Of a stretch of 54,268 nucleotides of DNA, positions 38,304 through 46,832 are shown one piece after another. The notes under the pieces are model-generated. The model searched no databases. It saw only the letters and a list, made by a program, of their open reading frames with translations, and was not told the DNA's origin. Source of the stretch: Gammaproteobacteria bacterium HGW-Gammaproteobacteria-1 (lineage in GTDB: Bacteria; Pseudomonadota; Gammaproteobacteria; Thiohalomonadales; Thiohalomonadaceae); assembly GCA_002840095.1 (NCBI GenBank), contig PGZL01000009.1:1-54268 (forward strand). The letters run 5' to 3'. The position numbers and the translations under genes are program-made. Position 1 is the stretch's first letter; each line of letters begins with the position of its first letter.

Positions 38304-38399
38304 AGCCGCCGGCGGCCCCGCAGCGGGTCCGCTTCCACTATCAGGGGGATGGCGTCGCCTGCGCGACGCCGCCAACAACAATAAGCAAGGAGCTGTGTC

Positions 38400-38927
38400 A
38401 TGGAACCGATGAATCCCTACCAGGCGCCGGCCGCCGACGTTTCCGCCATTCCGAACCAGGGGGGCTTTGATGAGTCCGGGCCGTTCTCGCCCAGCGGCCG
38501 TTTCGGCCGCCTGAGCTACATCGCCTGGGGCATGTTGATGGGTTTCGCGATGTGGGGCGTCATGCTGGTGTTCGGCGGCGGCATGGCGGCCATGAGGCCG
38601 GAGAATCTCACCGCGATGGGGCCGCTGCTCATCGTGGTGCAGCTGGTGGTGCTGGTGCCGACGATACTGTTCGCCATCCGCCGCCTGCACGACATCAATG
38701 CCGCCGGCTGGTGGAGCCTGCTGTTCCTGGTCCCCATCGTCAACTTTTTCTTCATCCTGGTGCTGTTGTTCAAGGCCGGCAGCGAAGGCGCCAACCGTTT
38801 CGCTGCGCCGCGCGTTACCCGCGGCTGGGAGAAGGTGCTTGGCTTCATCGGCATCGGCGTCATAGTGCTCCTGTTGGTCATGCCGTTTGTCCTCTGGTTC
38901 GCCAACACGCTGATTTCCTCCTCCTGA
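38400..38927 (+). CDS. DUF805 membrane protein
   Basis: A 175-residue inner-membrane protein. The cytoplasmic N-terminus starts with MEPMNPYQAPAADV, a short motif often seen ahead of such membrane domains. The DUF805 core runs from GRFGRLSYIAWG (about 36) through four helices and contains RRLHDINAAGWW. Function is unknown. Its TGA overlaps the ATG of the RDD gene by one base, so translation is coupled. It opens a seven-gene module ending at DUF58. Confidence 0.88.
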   Translation: MEPMNPYQAPAADVSAIPNQGGFDESGPFSPSGRFGRLSYIAWGMLMGFAMWGVMLVFGGGMAAMRPENLTAMGPLLIVVQLVVLVPTILFAIRRLHDINAAGWWSLLFLVPIVNFFFILVLLFKAGSEGANRFAAPRVTRGWEKVLGFIGIGVIVLLLVMPFVLWFANTLISSS

Positions 38928-39601
38928 TGTTGCAACTGGATACGGTTCACACCTTCGAGACTCCCGAAGGTGTGGACCTCAGCCTGCGGGTGGCGGGGCC
39001 GTTGCCGCGCGCCCTGGCCTGGGTGCTGGATACGCTGATTCGCTATACCGTGCTGTTTGTGCTGTCCATGGTGTTGCTGCCCCTGGCCGAGCTGGGCGTC
39101 GGCACCTTTCTCATCATGCTGTTCCTGATGGAATGGTTTTATCCCGTGCTGTTCGAGGTGACGCGCGGCACCACGCCGGGCAAGAAGGCCATGGGCCTGG
39201 CGGTCGTGCACGATAACGGCACCCCCATCGGCTGGCCCGCCTCCCTGATCCGCAACCTGTTGCGGGTGATCGATTTCTTTCCCGTGTTGTACGGCCTCGG
39301 CCTGCTGTCGATGCTGATCAATCGCCAGTCCAAGCGCCTCGGTGATCTGGCCGCCGGCACCCTGGTGGTATATGCGGAAGCGGCACGCCGCGCGGATACC
39401 ACCATCGACGCCGAGGCCCGTACCCTGCCGGTGCCGCTGGCGGTGGAGGAGCAACGCGCGCTGCTCGACTTCGCCGAGCGGAGCAGCAAGCTGGCGCCGG
39501 GCCGGGTGGAGGAACTGGCGGAGATCATCAGCACGGAGCGGGGACCGGCGGCGGTGCAGACCGTACTCGGTTACGCGCGCTGGCTGGGGAACGGCCGATG
39601 A
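38927..39601 (+). CDS. RDD-family membrane protein
   Basis: A 224-residue protein. The RDD domain (about 17-150) has the hallmark Arg in PRALAWVLDTLIRY, the TRGTTPGKKAMGL turn and RNLLRVIDFFP. A soluble C-terminal region of about 70 residues follows. RDD proteins have diverse or unknown roles; some are linked to ion transport. It overlaps the SpoIIM gene by four bases. Confidence 0.9.
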   Translation: MLQLDTVHTFETPEGVDLSLRVAGPLPRALAWVLDTLIRYTVLFVLSMVLLPLAELGVGTFLIMLFLMEWFYPVLFEVTRGTTPGKKAMGLAVVHDNGTPIGWPASLIRNLLRVIDFFPVLYGLGLLSMLINRQSKRLGDLAAGTLVVYAEAARRADTTIDAEARTLPVPLAVEEQRALLDFAERSSKLAPGRVEELAEIISTERGPAAVQTVLGYARWLGNGR

Positions 39602-40581
39602 AGCAGCAGCAGTTCATCGATCAGCAGCGCCCGCTGTGGGACGACTTCCGCCGTCTGGCCGACGAGCTGGACAAGCCGCCGCGCCGCCGCGCCCAGGCGG
39701 AACTGGCGCGACTGCCCGAACTGTACCGGCGCCTGTGTGCCGACTACGCCCTGGCGCGGCACCGCCATTACAGCTCCGGCCTGGTGGAGGAACTGCATGA
39801 TCTGGTGCAGCGCGGCCATCGCCTGCTGTACCAGCGCAAGAGCATCTGGTTGTGGCGCATGGTCGCCTTCGTGTGGAGCGGCTTTCCCAATACCCTGCGC
39901 CGCCACAGCCGCGCCTTCTGGCTGGCCACCGCGCTGTTCTACGGCCCGGCCCTGGCCATGGGGCTGGCCTGCTATTTCGACGGCGACTTCATCTACACCC
40001 TGCTCGATCCCTTCGAAGTGGCGTCGATGGAGTTCATGTACGACCCGGCCAATCCGCTGCCGGGCCGCAGCGAGGATCGCGCTTCCGCCAGCGATTTCGC
40101 CATGTTCGGCTATTACATCTGGAACAACATCGGCATCGGCTTCCGCACTTTTGCCAGCGGCATGCTGGCCGGTGTCGGCACCGTGTTCCTGCTGCTGTTC
40201 AACGGCGTTGCCATCGGTGGCGTCGCCGGCCATCTCACCCAGCTCGGTTTTTCCGCCACCTTCTGGACCTTCGTCGCCGGCCACAGCGCCTTCGAGCTGA
40301 CCGCCATCTGCATCAGCGGCGCCGCCGGCCTGCTGCTGGGCAAGGCGATCCTGGCGCCGGGGCGGCGCAGCCGCGGCGAAGCGCTCAAGTGGGCCGCGCT
40401 GGAGGCGGTGACGCTGGTGATGGGCGCGGCGCTGCTGCTGCTCGGCGCCGCCTTCATCGAGGCCTTCTGGTCGTCCAACGGCGCCGTCGCACCCACCGTG
40501 AAGTACATGGTGTCGGCCGTACTGTGGACGGCGCTGATCCTGTATCTGGGTTTCGCCGGGCGGGGTCGCGATGCAACTTGA
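39598..40581 (+). CDS. SpoIIM/DUF95-family membrane protein
   Basis: A 327-residue protein with a charged N-terminal helical region (about 1-95) and five or six membrane segments. SRAFWLATALFYGPAL and GFRTFASGMLAGVGTVFLLLFNGVAIGGVAGHL match the stage II sporulation protein M family. HSAFELTAICISGAAGLLLG is another conserved block. The organism shows no sign of sporulation, so the role is different and unknown. It overlaps both neighbours. Confidence 0.9.
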   Translation: MKQQQFIDQQRPLWDDFRRLADELDKPPRRRAQAELARLPELYRRLCADYALARHRHYSSGLVEELHDLVQRGHRLLYQRKSIWLWRMVAFVWSGFPNTLRRHSRAFWLATALFYGPALAMGLACYFDGDFIYTLLDPFEVASMEFMYDPANPLPGRSEDRASASDFAMFGYYIWNNIGIGFRTFASGMLAGVGTVFLLLFNGVAIGGVAGHLTQLGFSATFWTFVAGHSAFELTAICISGAAGLLLGKAILAPGRRSRGEALKWAALEAVTLVMGAALLLLGAAFIEAFWSSNGAVAPTVKYMVSAVLWTALILYLGFAGRGRDAT

Positions 40582-42025
40582 TCGGATCAGCGCCAACGTT
40601 CGTTACCGCACGCCTTGGGAAGGCGTCGATCTCGGCTTCGTCATGGCGCGGCAGTGGTTCTGGCCGCTGTGGCGCCTGTGGTTCGTGACCGCGCTGCCGT
40701 TGACCCTGCTTGCGGTGGTGCTGCTGCACCAGTGGCCGTGGGCCACGGTGCTGATGGTGTGGTGGTTCAAGCCCCTGTACGAACCGTTGCTGCTGTTCTG
40801 GCTCAGCCGGCGCCTGTTCGGCGAAGAGCTGACGCTGCGTGAGACGTTGGGACAATGGCGCAGCGTGTTGCGTCCGCGCCTGTTCTCCAATCTGACCCTG
40901 CGGCGCCTGAGCCCCAGCCGCTCCTTCTTCATGCCGGTGTCGCACCTGGAGGGGCTGCGCGGCGCCGAGCGCCGCAAACGCCTGCAGGTACTGTCCGGGG
41001 GGCAATCGGCCGCGACCTGGCTGACCGTCGGCGGCATCCACTTCGAGAGCGTGCTGCAGTTTTCCTTCCTGCTGCTGGTGCTGTTCCTGATCCCGGACGA
41101 GCTGCGCCCCGGCGACTGGATGGAAATGCTGGCGGGCGAGGAGCCGCTTGTCACCTGGCTGAGCAATGCCTTTTCGCTGCTGGCCATGTCCGTCATTGCG
41201 CCGTTTTACGTGGCCGGAGGCTTTGCCCTGTACCTGACGCGCCGCTCGGTACTGGAGGCCTGGGACCTGGAGCTGGCCTTCCGCCGCATGGCGCCGCGTT
41301 TCAAGCCGGCGCGCACCGCGGCAGCGCTGCTGCTGGGTTGCGCGCTGCTGTTCGGCATGGCCTGGCCCGCCGCCGACACCTGGGCACTGGATCATGCCGA
41401 GGCCGGGCAGGTCATCGGCGAGGTGTTGCAGCACGAGGATTTCGGCAGCAGGCAAACGGAAAAATACTGGCGCTATATCGGCGACAGCAGGAAGGAGGAG
41501 GAGCGGGAGCGGCCGCAGTGGGATATGTCCTGGGTGCCCATCGTCGCCGAGCTGTTCGAGTACCTGCTGTGGATCGGTGCCGCCGTGCTGCTCGGCTGGC
41601 TGCTGCTGTATCTGCTGCGCCTCACCGACTGGCTGCCGCAGCGACGCGCCGCGCGCGCCGCGGCCGCGCCTTCCGTGCTGTTCGGCCTGCCGGTGACGCC
41701 GGAGTCGTTGCCGCAGGACGTGGCCGCCGCCGTCGCCGCGTTGCTGGGCGAGGGGCGTGTCCGCCCGGCGTTGAGCCTGCTTTATCGCGCCACCCTGGTA
41801 CGCCTGATCCACGACCATCATGTGCGCATCCCCGACAGCGCTACCGAAGGCGAATGCCAGCGCATCGTCGGCGGCCAGCGGCCGGCGGCGGAGGGTGACT
41901 TCTTTTCCCGCCTGACCCGCGCCTGGGTGTGGTGCGCCTACGGCCATGCCGCACCCGCGGCGGACGATATCGCCGCACTGACCGCCTCCTGGCAAGCACT
42001 GTACGGAGCGCCGGCCCATGAATGA
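40571..42025 (+). CDS. Multi-pass membrane protein with C-terminal DUF4129
   Basis: A 484-residue protein. Hydrophobic helices occur at about 32-58, 155-180, 200-222, 253-268 and 325-350. The C-terminal cytoplasmic part (about 375-475) looks like DUF4129: ALSLLYRATLVRLIHDHHVRIPDSATEGEC. DUF4129 is often found with transglutaminase-like or MoxR-linked proteins. It overlaps SpoIIM by 11 bases and DUF4350 by eight. Confidence 0.82.
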   Translation: MQLDRISANVRYRTPWEGVDLGFVMARQWFWPLWRLWFVTALPLTLLAVVLLHQWPWATVLMVWWFKPLYEPLLLFWLSRRLFGEELTLRETLGQWRSVLRPRLFSNLTLRRLSPSRSFFMPVSHLEGLRGAERRKRLQVLSGGQSAATWLTVGGIHFESVLQFSFLLLVLFLIPDELRPGDWMEMLAGEEPLVTWLSNAFSLLAMSVIAPFYVAGGFALYLTRRSVLEAWDLELAFRRMAPRFKPARTAAALLLGCALLFGMAWPAADTWALDHAEAGQVIGEVLQHEDFGSRQTEKYWRYIGDSRKEEERERPQWDMSWVPIVAELFEYLLWIGAAVLLGWLLLYLLRLTDWLPQRRAARAAAAPSVLFGLPVTPESLPQDVAAAVAALLGEGRVRPALSLLYRATLVRLIHDHHVRIPDSATEGECQRIVGGQRPAAEGDFFSRLTRAWVWCAYGHAAPAADDIAALTASWQALYGAPAHE

Positions 42026-43178
42026 ACCGCGGTTGGTACGGCTCCTGGTCGGCGGCGCGCTCAGCATCGGCACGCTGCTGGCGCTGATCTGGTTCTTCAA
42101 CAATTTCGAGCTGGCCGAGCGCGAAGTGACCGGCGGCTATTCGCAGGAGGCACGGCGCAATCCCTTCCTCGCCGCCGAGCGTTTCCTGACGCGCATCGGC
42201 CGCGACGCAGCCAGCGTGTCCAGCTCCGATCTGTGGCGCAACCTGCCGGAGAGCAATGACGTCCTGGTGGTGTACCGCTACGTGCCGCCGGCAGGCGAAG
42301 AGCGGCAACAGCTGCTGCGCGACTGGATCGAGGCGGGCGGTCATCTGATCGTCGGTGCCGACAGCACGCTGCGAGTCGGCAAGGACAAGGATCGCAAGAT
42401 TCCCGGCCTGCTGGCGGAACTGGGCGTACGCGTGCACGAAGACGCACCGTCCCTGATGCCCACCGCTCCGGTACAGGAGCGTATCGAGATCGAATTCGAG
42501 GACGTGGAGGAGCCGGTCGGCGTGACCATGTCCACCCAGCGTTACCTGGAAGACACGGAAGAGCAGGCCAGCGCCGGCGTGTTGCTGGAAGACGGCTATG
42601 GCCTGTTGCAATACGAAGTAGGCGAGGGGCTGGTGACGGTACTGGCCGACAACACCTTCCTCACCAACCGCCGTATCGGCGACGACGACCATGCCCTGGC
42701 GCTGGCGCTGCTGGTGGGCCCGGAACCGGCGGGCAAGGTGTGGCTGGTCCACGACGTGGTGATGCCCTCGCTGCTGGACCTGGCCTGGCAAAATGCCGCC
42801 CACGCAGTAGTGGCGCTGCTTGCCGCGGCGCTGCTGTGGCTGTGGAAGCTGGGCACCCGCCTCGGCCCGCTGCTGCCGCCGGCGCAGTTGCCGCGGCGCG
42901 ACATCAGCGAACACCTGACCGCCAGCGCCACCTATCTGTGGCGGTTGGACCGCGCCCAGGCGCTGTTCCAGCACAACCGCCAGCGCATCGAACAGGCCTG
43001 GCTCGGCAAGCACTACGTGCTGCGCGCCATGAACCCGGCGGAGCGCTGCCACTGGATCGCCGCCCGCAGCGGCATGAGCCCGCGCGCGGTGGAGCGCGCG
43101 CTGTATGCGGAGTACGCGGCGGAGAGCGACTTCATCGAATTGAGCAGCTATTTGCAGGTGCTGCGAACGGAACTTTGA
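42018..43178 (+). CDS. DUF4350-domain protein with two membrane anchors
   Basis: A 386-residue protein with an N-terminal helix (8-27), a periplasmic or cytoplasmic alpha/beta region (about 40-245) resembling DUF4350 (NPFLAAERFLTRIG, DWIEAGGHLIVGADS), a second helix near 256-276 and a C-terminal helical domain. DUF4350 has a glutamine-amidotransferase-like fold without an obvious catalytic triad here. It is followed by a composite repeat before moxR. Confidence 0.85.
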   Translation: MNEPRLVRLLVGGALSIGTLLALIWFFNNFELAEREVTGGYSQEARRNPFLAAERFLTRIGRDAASVSSSDLWRNLPESNDVLVVYRYVPPAGEERQQLLRDWIEAGGHLIVGADSTLRVGKDKDRKIPGLLAELGVRVHEDAPSLMPTAPVQERIEIEFEDVEEPVGVTMSTQRYLEDTEEQASAGVLLEDGYGLLQYEVGEGLVTVLADNTFLTNRRIGDDDHALALALLVGPEPAGKVWLVHDVVMPSLLDLAWQNAAHAVVALLAAALLWLWKLGTRLGPLLPPAQLPRRDISEHLTASATYLWRLDRAQALFQHNRQRIEQAWLGKHYVLRAMNPAERCHWIAARSGMSPRAVERALYAEYAAESDFIELSSYLQVLRTEL

Positions 43179-43186
43179 GAAACGAG

Positions 43187-43316
43187 ATGCAAGATACAAG
43201 TGACAAGATACAAGGGAAGGAGCCCGCTGCGCTCGGCTTATTTGATATTCAAATCAAACAACCGTGCGCGCAGCGCACTCGTCCACTTGTATCTTTCCTC
43301 TTTACTTTTGTATCTC
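43187..43316. repeat. Composite element with CAAGATACAAG-word arms and shared core
   Basis: The left arm (43187-43214) repeats ACAAGATACAAG-like words and the right arm (43284-43316) the complement. The inner core GCTGCGCTCGGC and CAACCGTGCGCGCAGCGC (43259-43276) shares 18 identical bases with the element at 29356-29472. The core also contains TTTGATATTCAAATCAAA. Confidence 0.85.
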
Positions 43317-43379
43317 ACGGCATATGGCGGACGCGCTGCGCTTATTCGCCTGCGTTCTGTCTTCGTTGATTAGGGAGGA

Positions 43380-44366
43380 ATGATGAGCGAAACAAGTACA
43401 CAGAATCCGGTCCTGGCCCAGGCCAGTAGCCAGGTGCGCAACCTGGAGGCGATGGTCGGCCGTGCGGTGATCGGCCAGCGGCAGGTGATCCGCGAGGTGA
43501 TCGTGGCGCTGGTGGCCGGCGGCCACGTGCTGGTGGAGGGCCTGCCTGGCCTGGGCAAGACGCTGCTGGTGCGTTCCCTGAGCAAGGCGGTGGGCGGCAA
43601 CTTCTCCCGCGTGCAGTTCACGCCGGACCTGATGCCGAGCGACATCAGCGGCCATGCCATGTTCGACATGAAGTCGGAGGAATTCCGCATCCGCCGCGGC
43701 CCGGTGTTCTGCAACTTCCTGCTCGGCGACGAAATCAACCGCGCTCCGGCCAAGACCCAGTCGGCGCTGCTGGAGGCGATGCAGGAGGAGCAGGTCACCA
43801 TCGAGGGCAAGCCGTTCCGGCTGGAGCAGCCCTTCCTGGTGATGGCGACGCAGAACCCGGTGGAGCAGGAAGGCACCTATCCGCTGCCGCAGGCGCAGCT
43901 GGACCGTTTCCTGCTCAACGTTTACATCGACTATCCCAGCGAACAGGAAGAGGGCGCGATGATCCGCCAGGTCACCGCCAATGCGGTGGGCAACCAGCTC
44001 GATGTGTCCACCATCGAAGCGGTTCTGACTCCGGCACAGGTGGTGGAGGTGCAGAAGGCGGCGGCGCAGATCCAGGTGGACGAGGCGATCCTCGGCTACA
44101 TCGTGCGCATCGTGCGCGCCACCCGCGACTGGCAGGGCATCGAGACCGGTGCCGGCCCCCGCGCCGGCATCGCGCTGCTGCGTTGCGCCCGCGCCCAGGC
44201 GCTGGCCAACGGCAATTACTTCGTCACCCCGGACGACGTGAAATCCATCGCCCCGGCAGTGCTGCGCCATCGCGTCAAGCTGTCCGCCGATCTGGAGATC
44301 GAGGGCTACCGTCCCGACGACGTGCTGAAAGACCTGCTCGCCAACGTCGAGGCGCCGCGGCAGTGA
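43380..44366 (+). CDS. MoxR-family AAA+ ATPase
   Basis: A 328-residue ATPase with Walker A GLPGLGKTLLVR, Walker B LLGDEINRAPAKTQSALLEAMQE and sensor residues near ATQNPVEQEGTYPLPQAQLDRF. MoxR proteins act as chaperone-like activators of partner complexes, usually with DUF58/VWA proteins. Two adjacent ATGs begin the frame; GGGAGG precedes them. It overlaps DUF58 by four bases. Confidence 0.96.
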   Translation: MMSETSTQNPVLAQASSQVRNLEAMVGRAVIGQRQVIREVIVALVAGGHVLVEGLPGLGKTLLVRSLSKAVGGNFSRVQFTPDLMPSDISGHAMFDMKSEEFRIRRGPVFCNFLLGDEINRAPAKTQSALLEAMQEEQVTIEGKPFRLEQPFLVMATQNPVEQEGTYPLPQAQLDRFLLNVYIDYPSEQEEGAMIRQVTANAVGNQLDVSTIEAVLTPAQVVEVQKAAAQIQVDEAILGYIVRIVRATRDWQGIETGAGPRAGIALLRCARAQALANGNYFVTPDDVKSIAPAVLRHRVKLSADLEIEGYRPDDVLKDLLANVEAPRQ

Positions 44367-45673
44367 GATTCACCCCGTCGCCGCTGCTGGTCGCCCTGGC
44401 GGCCCTGTGGACCGCGCTCGGCATCGGCGCTGCATTGCAGCCCGATGGCGTGGTGCTGTGGCAGGGCGGCGGCGTGCTGCTCGGCGCCGCGGCACTGGCC
44501 GATGCGCTGCGCCAGCGGCGGCGACCGACGCCGCAGGTGACGCGACGGCTGAACCGCAACCTGCCGGTGGGCGCGTGGTCCACGGTGACACTGGAAGTAC
44601 GCAACAGCGACACCCTGCCGCTGCGGTGCGAGGTGCACGATCTGCATCCGGCGGAATTCGAGGTGCGCGGTCAGCCGGCCGGCCTGACCCTGGTGCCGGG
44701 GCAATGGGCCGAGCTGCGCTATCAGTTGCGCCCGCCCACCCGCGGCGCGTTTTACGCCACCGGCACTGAATTCCTGATCCGCTCGCCCTGGGGGCTGTGG
44801 CGCGAGCGGCGCGGCGACGGCAGCGCGCAAACGCTGCGCGTCTATCCCAACTTCGCCGAGATCGCCCATTACACCCTGCTCGCCACCGACAACCGCCTGA
44901 GCCAGATGGGTGTGCGTCGCCGCCAGCGCCGCGGCGAGGGCAGCGATTTCCACCAGCTGCGCGAATACCGCGTCGGCGACACCCTGCGCCAGATCGACTG
45001 GAAGGCCACCTCGCGCTACCGCAAGCTGATCTCGCGCGAATACCAGGACGAGCGCGACCAGCAGATCCTGTTCATGGTCGACTGCGGCCGCCGCATGCGC
45101 CACGCCGACGCCGGCCGCGTCCACCTCGATGAAGCGCTCAATGCCGTCCTGCTGCTGTCCTATGTTTCGCTGCGCCAGGGCGACTCCGTCGGCTTCATGA
45201 CCTTCGGCGGCGTGCGCCGCTGGTTCGCCCCGCGCAAGGGCCAGCACGTGGTCAACGGTCTGCTCAACGCCACCTACGATCTGCAATCCACCACCGACGC
45301 CGCCGACTACCGCGCCGCCGCCAGCGAACTGCTCGCCCGTCAGCGCCGCCGCGCCCTGGTGGTACTGATCACCAATACCCGCGACGAAGACCAGACCGAT
45401 CTGGAGGCGGCGGTAAAGCTGCTGCGCACCCGCCACCTGGTGTTGGTCGCCGACCTGCGCGAATCGCTACTGGATGAAATCATCGCCGGCAGGGTCGGCA
45501 CCCTGGACCAGGCCCTGCAATTCCACGCCACCGAAGATTACCTGGCACGTCGCCGCCACGCCCATGAACGCCTCTCCTACCACGGCGCCCGCCTGCTCGA
45601 CCTGCGCCCGGCGCAACTGCCGGTGGCGCTGGTAAACCAGTATTTCGCCATCAAGCGGGGTGGGGCGTTGTAG
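44363..45673 (+). CDS. DUF58-domain protein, VWA-like
   Basis: A 436-residue protein with two N-terminal hydrophobic stretches, a beta-rich region (about 50-150) and the DUF58 core GEGSDFHQLREYRVGDTLRQIDWKATSR (about 193-220). A VWA-like region follows (ILFMVDCGRRM). The start is GTG at 44363, overlapping the moxR stop (GTGA); the open frame extends upstream in shadow sequence. It is the usual MoxR partner and closes the membrane module. Confidence 0.93.
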   Translation: MRFTPSPLLVALAALWTALGIGAALQPDGVVLWQGGGVLLGAAALADALRQRRRPTPQVTRRLNRNLPVGAWSTVTLEVRNSDTLPLRCEVHDLHPAEFEVRGQPAGLTLVPGQWAELRYQLRPPTRGAFYATGTEFLIRSPWGLWRERRGDGSAQTLRVYPNFAEIAHYTLLATDNRLSQMGVRRRQRRGEGSDFHQLREYRVGDTLRQIDWKATSRYRKLISREYQDERDQQILFMVDCGRRMRHADAGRVHLDEALNAVLLLSYVSLRQGDSVGFMTFGGVRRWFAPRKGQHVVNGLLNATYDLQSTTDAADYRAAASELLARQRRRALVVLITNTRDEDQTDLEAAVKLLRTRHLVLVADLRESLLDEIIAGRVGTLDQALQFHATEDYLARRRHAHERLSYHGARLLDLRPAQLPVALVNQYFAIKRGGAL

Positions 45674-45731
45674 GAGACCGGCGCATGCGGCCCCTGCGTC
45701 ACGGAAAGACACGGAATTTCTTGGAGCTGAA

Positions 45732-45986
45732 ATGCCTGGCGAAGCAATCGGCGAACTTGCCGCAGCGATCCTTCGAATGTTTGGCAGAGTATTTGTCGAG
45801 GTTGCTGTGCATGCTCTGGGTGAGGTAGCCATTCAAGGGATGGGCTATCTCGTCTGTCGACCCTTTAAACATGACGTCAAGCCGGATGGTCTGTTGGCGA
45901 CGGTCGTTGGACTGTCGTTCTGGACGGTTTTTGGCGTACTTGTGTACCTTGCTTTTAGATACGTTGGGGAAAATGGCAATCCGTAG
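45732..45986 (+). CDS. Small hypothetical membrane protein
   Basis: An 84-residue protein with a helical N-terminus (MPGEAIGELAAAILRMFG) and one strong membrane segment near the C-terminus (about 55-77). TTGGAGCTGAA precedes the ATG. I do not recognise a family. Its stop codon lies inside a GTAGGTTG repeat. Upstream, 45698-45722 holds another intergenic word, CACGGAAAGACACGGAA. It may be unrelated to the DUF58 module 58 bases before it. Confidence 0.55.
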   Translation: MPGEAIGELAAAILRMFGRVFVEVAVHALGEVAIQGMGYLVCRPFKHDVKPDGLLATVVGLSFWTVFGVLVYLAFRYVGENGNP

Positions 45987-46020
45987 GTTGGACTTCCTGC
46001 GTCAGCCCACATCAACCTAC
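45983..46020. repeat. GTAGGTTG/CAACCTAC inverted repeat
   Basis: Eight-base arms (45983-45990 and 46013-46020) with a degenerate centre. The TAG of the preceding small gene is contributed by the left arm. Confidence 0.65.
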
Positions 46021-46052
46021 AGCTGCATAATGCCGCCAATGCGTTAAAGAGC

Positions 46053-46274
46053 ATGATGAAATATCTGGTGGCCATATCTCTCGGTGCCTTGATCGTCGGC
46101 GGTGCCCTCACGGCGGTCATCCATTACCTGTTCGGCACCAACCCAGGCTACTTCTTCGCCAAATTTGTCGCCGCGCCGGTGGGGTTGGTTGTCTCGGTGG
46201 TCGGCTTCCTGGTTTATGACACCCTGTGGCCCAGGAGAAAGACGCAGGAGCGGTCGGGACGGAAGGATGAATAG
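46053..46274 (+). CDS. Small hypothetical membrane protein
   Basis: A 73-residue protein with two predicted membrane helices (about 5-25 and 36-58) separated by FGTNPGYFF, and a basic C-terminal tail. No family recognised. It lies between the repeat and the cold-shock gene, with no strong Shine-Dalgarno. Coding is plausible because its codon pattern is like its neighbours. Confidence 0.5.
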   Translation: MMKYLVAISLGALIVGGALTAVIHYLFGTNPGYFFAKFVAAPVGLVVSVVGFLVYDTLWPRRKTQERSGRKDE

Positions 46275-46454
46275 CCGGCTCCGGGAGGGTGTAATTAGTT
46301 GTAGCTATCCGGTTCGAATTGGCATACAGTGACTCCCGCGTCAGATTATTGCTATTGGCAGTTTAAGTAGTTCCCTTCTGGATACTTCTCGAATTCCCCA
46401 GTTCATTACCTGTACGCACATTTCTCTATTAATTGTTATTAAAGGTAATTCATC

Positions 46455-46658
46455 ATGGCTACAGGTACTGTAAAGTGGTTCAACGAGTCCAAGGGTTTCG
46501 GTTTCATTACCCCCGATGACGGCAGCGCCGACGTGTTCGCGCATTTCTCCGCCATCCAGGGCACCGGTTTCAAGACCCTGCCGGAAGGCCAGAAGGTCAG
46601 CTACGACGTGACCAAGGGCCCGAAGGGTCTGCAGGCGAGCAACATCGTCTCCTGCTGA
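46455..46658 (+). CDS. Cold-shock-domain protein
   Basis: A 67-residue single cold-shock domain with RNP1 KGFGFIT and RNP2 DVFAHFS, binding single-stranded RNA or DNA. The aligned start [17 protein letters not shown] is canonical. The preceding roughly 180 bases (46275-46454) are AT-rich and without a gene, fitting the long leader typical of csp mRNAs, though no cold-box was identified. A strong terminator follows. Confidence 0.96.
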   Translation: MATGTVKWFNESKGFGFITPDDGSADVFAHFSAIQGTGFKTLPEGQKVSYDVTKGPKGLQASNIVSC

Positions 46659-46676
46659 GCCGCTCGCGGTTGAGTC

Positions 46677-46710
46677 AAAAGAAACCCCGCTTCGGCGGGG
46701 TTTCTTTTTT
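46677..46710 (+). terminator. Rho-independent terminator of the cold-shock gene
   Basis: Fourteen-base arms (46677-46690 and 46695-46708) around a TTCG tetraloop, A-rich on the left and T-rich on the right. Confidence 0.95.
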
Positions 46711-46832
46711 TGGGGCCTCGCAGGCGTGGGTGCCGCGGAAAAGACAGGACTCTCGCCAAGAGCGCCAAGGAAAGGCAAGGTTCTGCGGCCGGGGCAAGAG
46801 GGCGATAGCAGCGATATACTGGGCAAGGAAGC

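Noticed and set aside
39598-40581. Sporulation function from the SpoIIM match
   Set aside because: No other sporulation genes are present and the gene content is gammaproteobacterial.
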